A stretch of 6,776 nucleotides of DNA. Source: Actinomycetota bacterium. GTDB taxonomy: Bacteria; Actinomycetota; Thermoleophilia; Gaiellales; Gaiellaceae. The notes beneath the pieces are model-generated. The model was not told the origin of the DNA. It saw only the letters and a list, made by a program, of their open reading frames with translations, and made no database searches. Each line of letters starts with the position of its first letter. Positions within the stretch are counted from its first letter, which is position 1. Positions 5,165-6,776 of the stretch are shown here, piece by piece. The stretch spans positions 1 through 6,776 of the forward strand of contig JACCUU010000116.1 in NCBI GenBank assembly GCA_013811645.1. The letters are read 5' to 3'. The translations under genes were made by a program, and so were the position numbers.

Positions 5165-5707
5165 GTGCCAACGATCGTGATCCCCTATCGCGGCGACGCG
5201 AAGCGACGGCTCCCTCCGGCTATCCGCGCCGCGGCCGCGATCGCAATGCTCGGGGACGTCGTCGCCGCGGCACTCGAAGTCGGCCCGGTTCTCGTCGTTA
5301 CCGATGATTCGGCGGTAGTTCCGCCCGGATCGGAGGTCGTGCCGGATCCCGGGCGGGGCCTGGGAGCGGCCGTTGCGGCCGGGCTAACCCGCGTCGAAGG
5401 GCATGCGTTGGTCGTCAACGCCGACCTTCCCTGCGCGACAACCGCTGCGATCGTGAGGCTGGCCGCAGCCGGACTCGCTCTCGTCGAAGCGGAGGACGGG
5501 ACCACTAATGCGCTCTCACTTCCCGACCCGTCCCTCTTCGCACCGCTCTATGGCCCCGGGAGCGCAGGACGCTTCCGTGCCCGTGGACGCTTCGTCACGG
5601 TCGCGAGCGTGGAGCTCGAGGCGGACGTCGATTCAGCGGAAGACCTCGACCGCTATGCCCTCCTCCTTGGCCCCCGCACGCGGTCGCTGCTCGCAGTCAC
5701 CGCGTGA
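5165..5707 (+). CDS. cofC: CofC/FbiD-like phospholactate or phosphoenolpyruvate guanylyltransferase (F420 biosynthesis)
   Basis: This cytoplasmic enzyme activates 2-phospholactate or, as in mycobacterial FbiD, phosphoenolpyruvate with GTP for coenzyme F420 synthesis; which substrate is used here cannot be read from sequence. It is a nucleotidyltransferase-fold protein with the family landmarks: IVIPYRGDAKRRL at the N-terminus (4-16), GLGAAV (65-70), VNADLP (84-89) with the metal-binding aspartate, DGTTNAL (111-117), GPGSAGRF (130-137) and EADVDSAEDLD (152-162). At 180 residues it is somewhat shorter than the roughly 200-220 usual for the family, and the N-terminal PVK-type motif is PYR here. 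The GTG start is supported by the TACGCT box 7 bases upstream. The stop overlaps the cofD start by 4 bases, and this neighbour makes the assignment secure. Confidence 0.9.
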   Translation: MPTIVIPYRGDAKRRLPPAIRAAAAIAMLGDVVAAALEVGPVLVVTDDSAVVPPGSEVVPDPGRGLGAAVAAGLTRVEGHALVVNADLPCATTAAIVRLAAAGLALVEAEDGTTNALSLPDPSLFAPLYGPGSAGRFRARGRFVTVASVELEADVDSAEDLDRYALLLGPRTRSLLAVTA

Positions 5708-6618
5708 AGGTCGTCCTTCTGTCCGGAGGCGGCGGTGGAGCCCGCTTCGCTCGCGGTCTCGCGGACACCCTCCCGCCGGGGGACCTCACCGTCGTCGGAA
5801 ACGTCGGTGACGACCTCGAAATCCTCGGACTGCTGGTCTCGCCCGACCTCGACAGCCTCCTGTACACGCTCGCGGGCCTGATCGACGAGGGTCGCAGGTG
5901 GGGCCGCGAGGGCGAGAGCTGGAACGCGCTCGCCTCCGCGAGAGCGTGGGGCGGTGAGGAGTGGTTCCGGCTCGGCGATCTGGACCTCGGGCTCCATCTC
6001 GTGCGCACGGAGTTGCTCCACGCGGGCATGTCTCTTTCCGGCGTGACCGATCAGCTGCGTGAGAAGGCGAGCGTGAGCACGCGGATCCTTCCGGCCACCG
6101 ACGGCCGGCTTCGCACCCATGTCCACGCGCCCGCCGGCTCATTTCCGTTTCAGGAGTGGTTCGTCGCGCGGGCGCACGAGGACGAGGTCGACGCGGTCAG
6201 CTACGAGGGCGCTGACGACGCACGAGCTGCGTCGGGTGTGCTCGAAGCGCTTGCCGACGCTGAAGCGATCCTCATCGCTCCGAGCAATCCGTACCTCTCG
6301 ATCGGGCCTATCCTGGCCGTGGGTGAGATCCGGACCGCGGTCGAGTCACGGCGCGTTCGCTGTGTCGCCGTGAGCCCGCTCGTCGGAGGCAAGGCGGTCT
6401 CGGGCCCGCTCGACCGTATGCTCTCGCGCATGGCGGGCGGCACCACACCGGCCCACGTAGCAGGCTGCTACCCGGCCCTGATCGACGGGCTCGTCATCGA
6501 CGGAGCGGACGCTCCGGGTGAGGCAGATGTCGAGCTCGTGGCGACCCGGACTCTCATGTCCGACCGCGACGCGGCCCGTCGCCTTGCCGAACACGTTCTG
6601 GAGGCTGCGTGCGGATAG
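5704..6618 (+). CDS. cofD: CofD/FbiA-like 2-phospho-L-lactate (or PEP) transferase, F420-0 synthase
   Basis: This enzyme joins the phospholactyl or enolpyruvyl phosphate moiety, delivered as the GDP derivative made by CofC, to the deazaflavin Fo, giving F420-0 or dehydro-F420-0. The 304-residue length is normal. Visible family motifs are the glycine-rich LLSGGGGGARFARGL (5-19), GNVGDDLEILGL (32-43), VSPDLDSLLYTLAG (45-58), GVTDQL (113-118), a TRILPATDGRLRTHV stretch (126-140), APSNPYLSIGPIL (192-204), VSPLVGGKAVSGP (223-235) and DGLVIDGAD (261-269). The start GTG overlaps the cofC stop in a GTGA arrangement, and the end overlaps npdG by 10 bases, so the three are translationally coupled. No ribosome site is visible at its start, consistent with re-initiation. 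Confidence 0.95.
   Translation: MKVVLLSGGGGGARFARGLADTLPPGDLTVVGNVGDDLEILGLLVSPDLDSLLYTLAGLIDEGRRWGREGESWNALASARAWGGEEWFRLGDLDLGLHLVRTELLHAGMSLSGVTDQLREKASVSTRILPATDGRLRTHVHAPAGSFPFQEWFVARAHEDEVDAVSYEGADDARAASGVLEALADAEAILIAPSNPYLSIGPILAVGEIRTAVESRRVRCVAVSPLVGGKAVSGPLDRMLSRMAGGTTPAHVAGCYPALIDGLVIDGADAPGEADVELVATRTLMSDRDAARRLAEHVLEAACG
6600..6604 (+). promoter_or_regulatory. Ribosome binding site of npdG
   Basis: GGAGG lies in the end of cofD, 4 bases before the GTG at 6609. The spacing is short but supports that GTG as the start. Confidence 0.45.
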
Positions 6619-6776
6619 CGATCGTCGGAGGTACAGGGCCCTTTGGCTCCGCGCTCGCGACTCGCCTGCGCGAGGCGCACGAGGTCGTGCTCGGCTCGAG
6701 AGACGCGGCACGGGCGGGCGAGGCGGCGAAGGAGCTCGGGGTCGAGGGTACGACGAACGACGAAGCCGTTGGCGCA
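6609..6776 (+). CDS. npdG: NADPH-dependent F420 reductase (F420H2:NADP+ oxidoreductase), 3' part beyond the window
   Basis: Only the first 56 codons are present; the frame is open to the right edge. The translation opens with MRIAIVGGTGPFGSALATRL, a dinucleotide-binding Rossmann motif with the GGTGPxG form typical of F420-dependent NADP reductases, followed by HEVVLGSRDAARAGE, where the serine and arginine after the second strand are those that contact the NADP 2'-phosphate in this family. The enzyme transfers hydride between F420 and NADP. The GTG start overlaps the end of cofD by 10 bases and has GGAGG just upstream. It follows cofC and cofD, which supports the call over other NADP-binding proteins. 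Confidence 0.88.
   Translation, partial: MRIAIVGGTGPFGSALATRLREAHEVVLGSRDAARAGEAAKELGVEGTTNDEAVGA

Noticed and set aside
1..6776. CRISPR array, insertion sequence or att site
   Set aside because: No regularly spaced repeats, transposase-like protein, terminal inverted repeats with target duplication, or integrase is present. The only strong inverted repeat is the one at 1870-1930, in a promoter region.

Overview
The window is high-GC DNA from what is most probably an actinobacterium. The F420 cofactor genes cofC-cofD-npdG, the frequent GTG starts and the SD-less starts preceded by TANNNT boxes all point that way. The gene mix resembles the class Thermoleophilia (Gaiellales/Solirubrobacterales), but that placement is inference from remembered protein style, not from a search.

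Left part (1-4750): a surface-glycan synthesis and export locus. On the minus strand, 20-1834 encodes a large membrane protein that joins a WecA/MraY-type phosphoglycosyltransferase to the membrane and first Rossmann parts of a FlaA1/CapD-like protein. Divergent from it, 1944-2744 encodes a Wzm-like ABC-2 permease, and 3554-4750 encodes its Wzt-like ATPase with a C-terminal carbohydrate-recognition-type domain. Between the two transporter halves, on the opposite strand, lies a gene (2707-3528) for a soluble protein with an Ig-like beta-sandwich and an unrecognised C-terminal half. A plausible scheme is: glycan starts on undecaprenyl phosphate (20-1834), is flipped by the permease/ATPase pair, and is recognised through beta-sandwich domains.

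Middle (4757-5050): a 97-residue Cys/His-rich protein of unknown function sits 6 bases after the ATPase and is probably co-transcribed with it. About 115 bases follow with hairpins and a promoter-like box.

Right part (5165-6776): cofC, cofD and the start of npdG overlap one another by a few bases and form a compact F420 biosynthesis and use operon. It runs off the right edge.

The most unusual features are in the control DNA. An 18-bp inverted repeat (17/18 matching) lies between the divergent glycan genes. A symmetric TACTCTA box appears to serve as a shared -10 for two divergent genes, with 10 bases to each start codon. The permease appears to lack a normal start codon, its conserved N-terminus reaching back to an ATA just downstream of a -10-like box.
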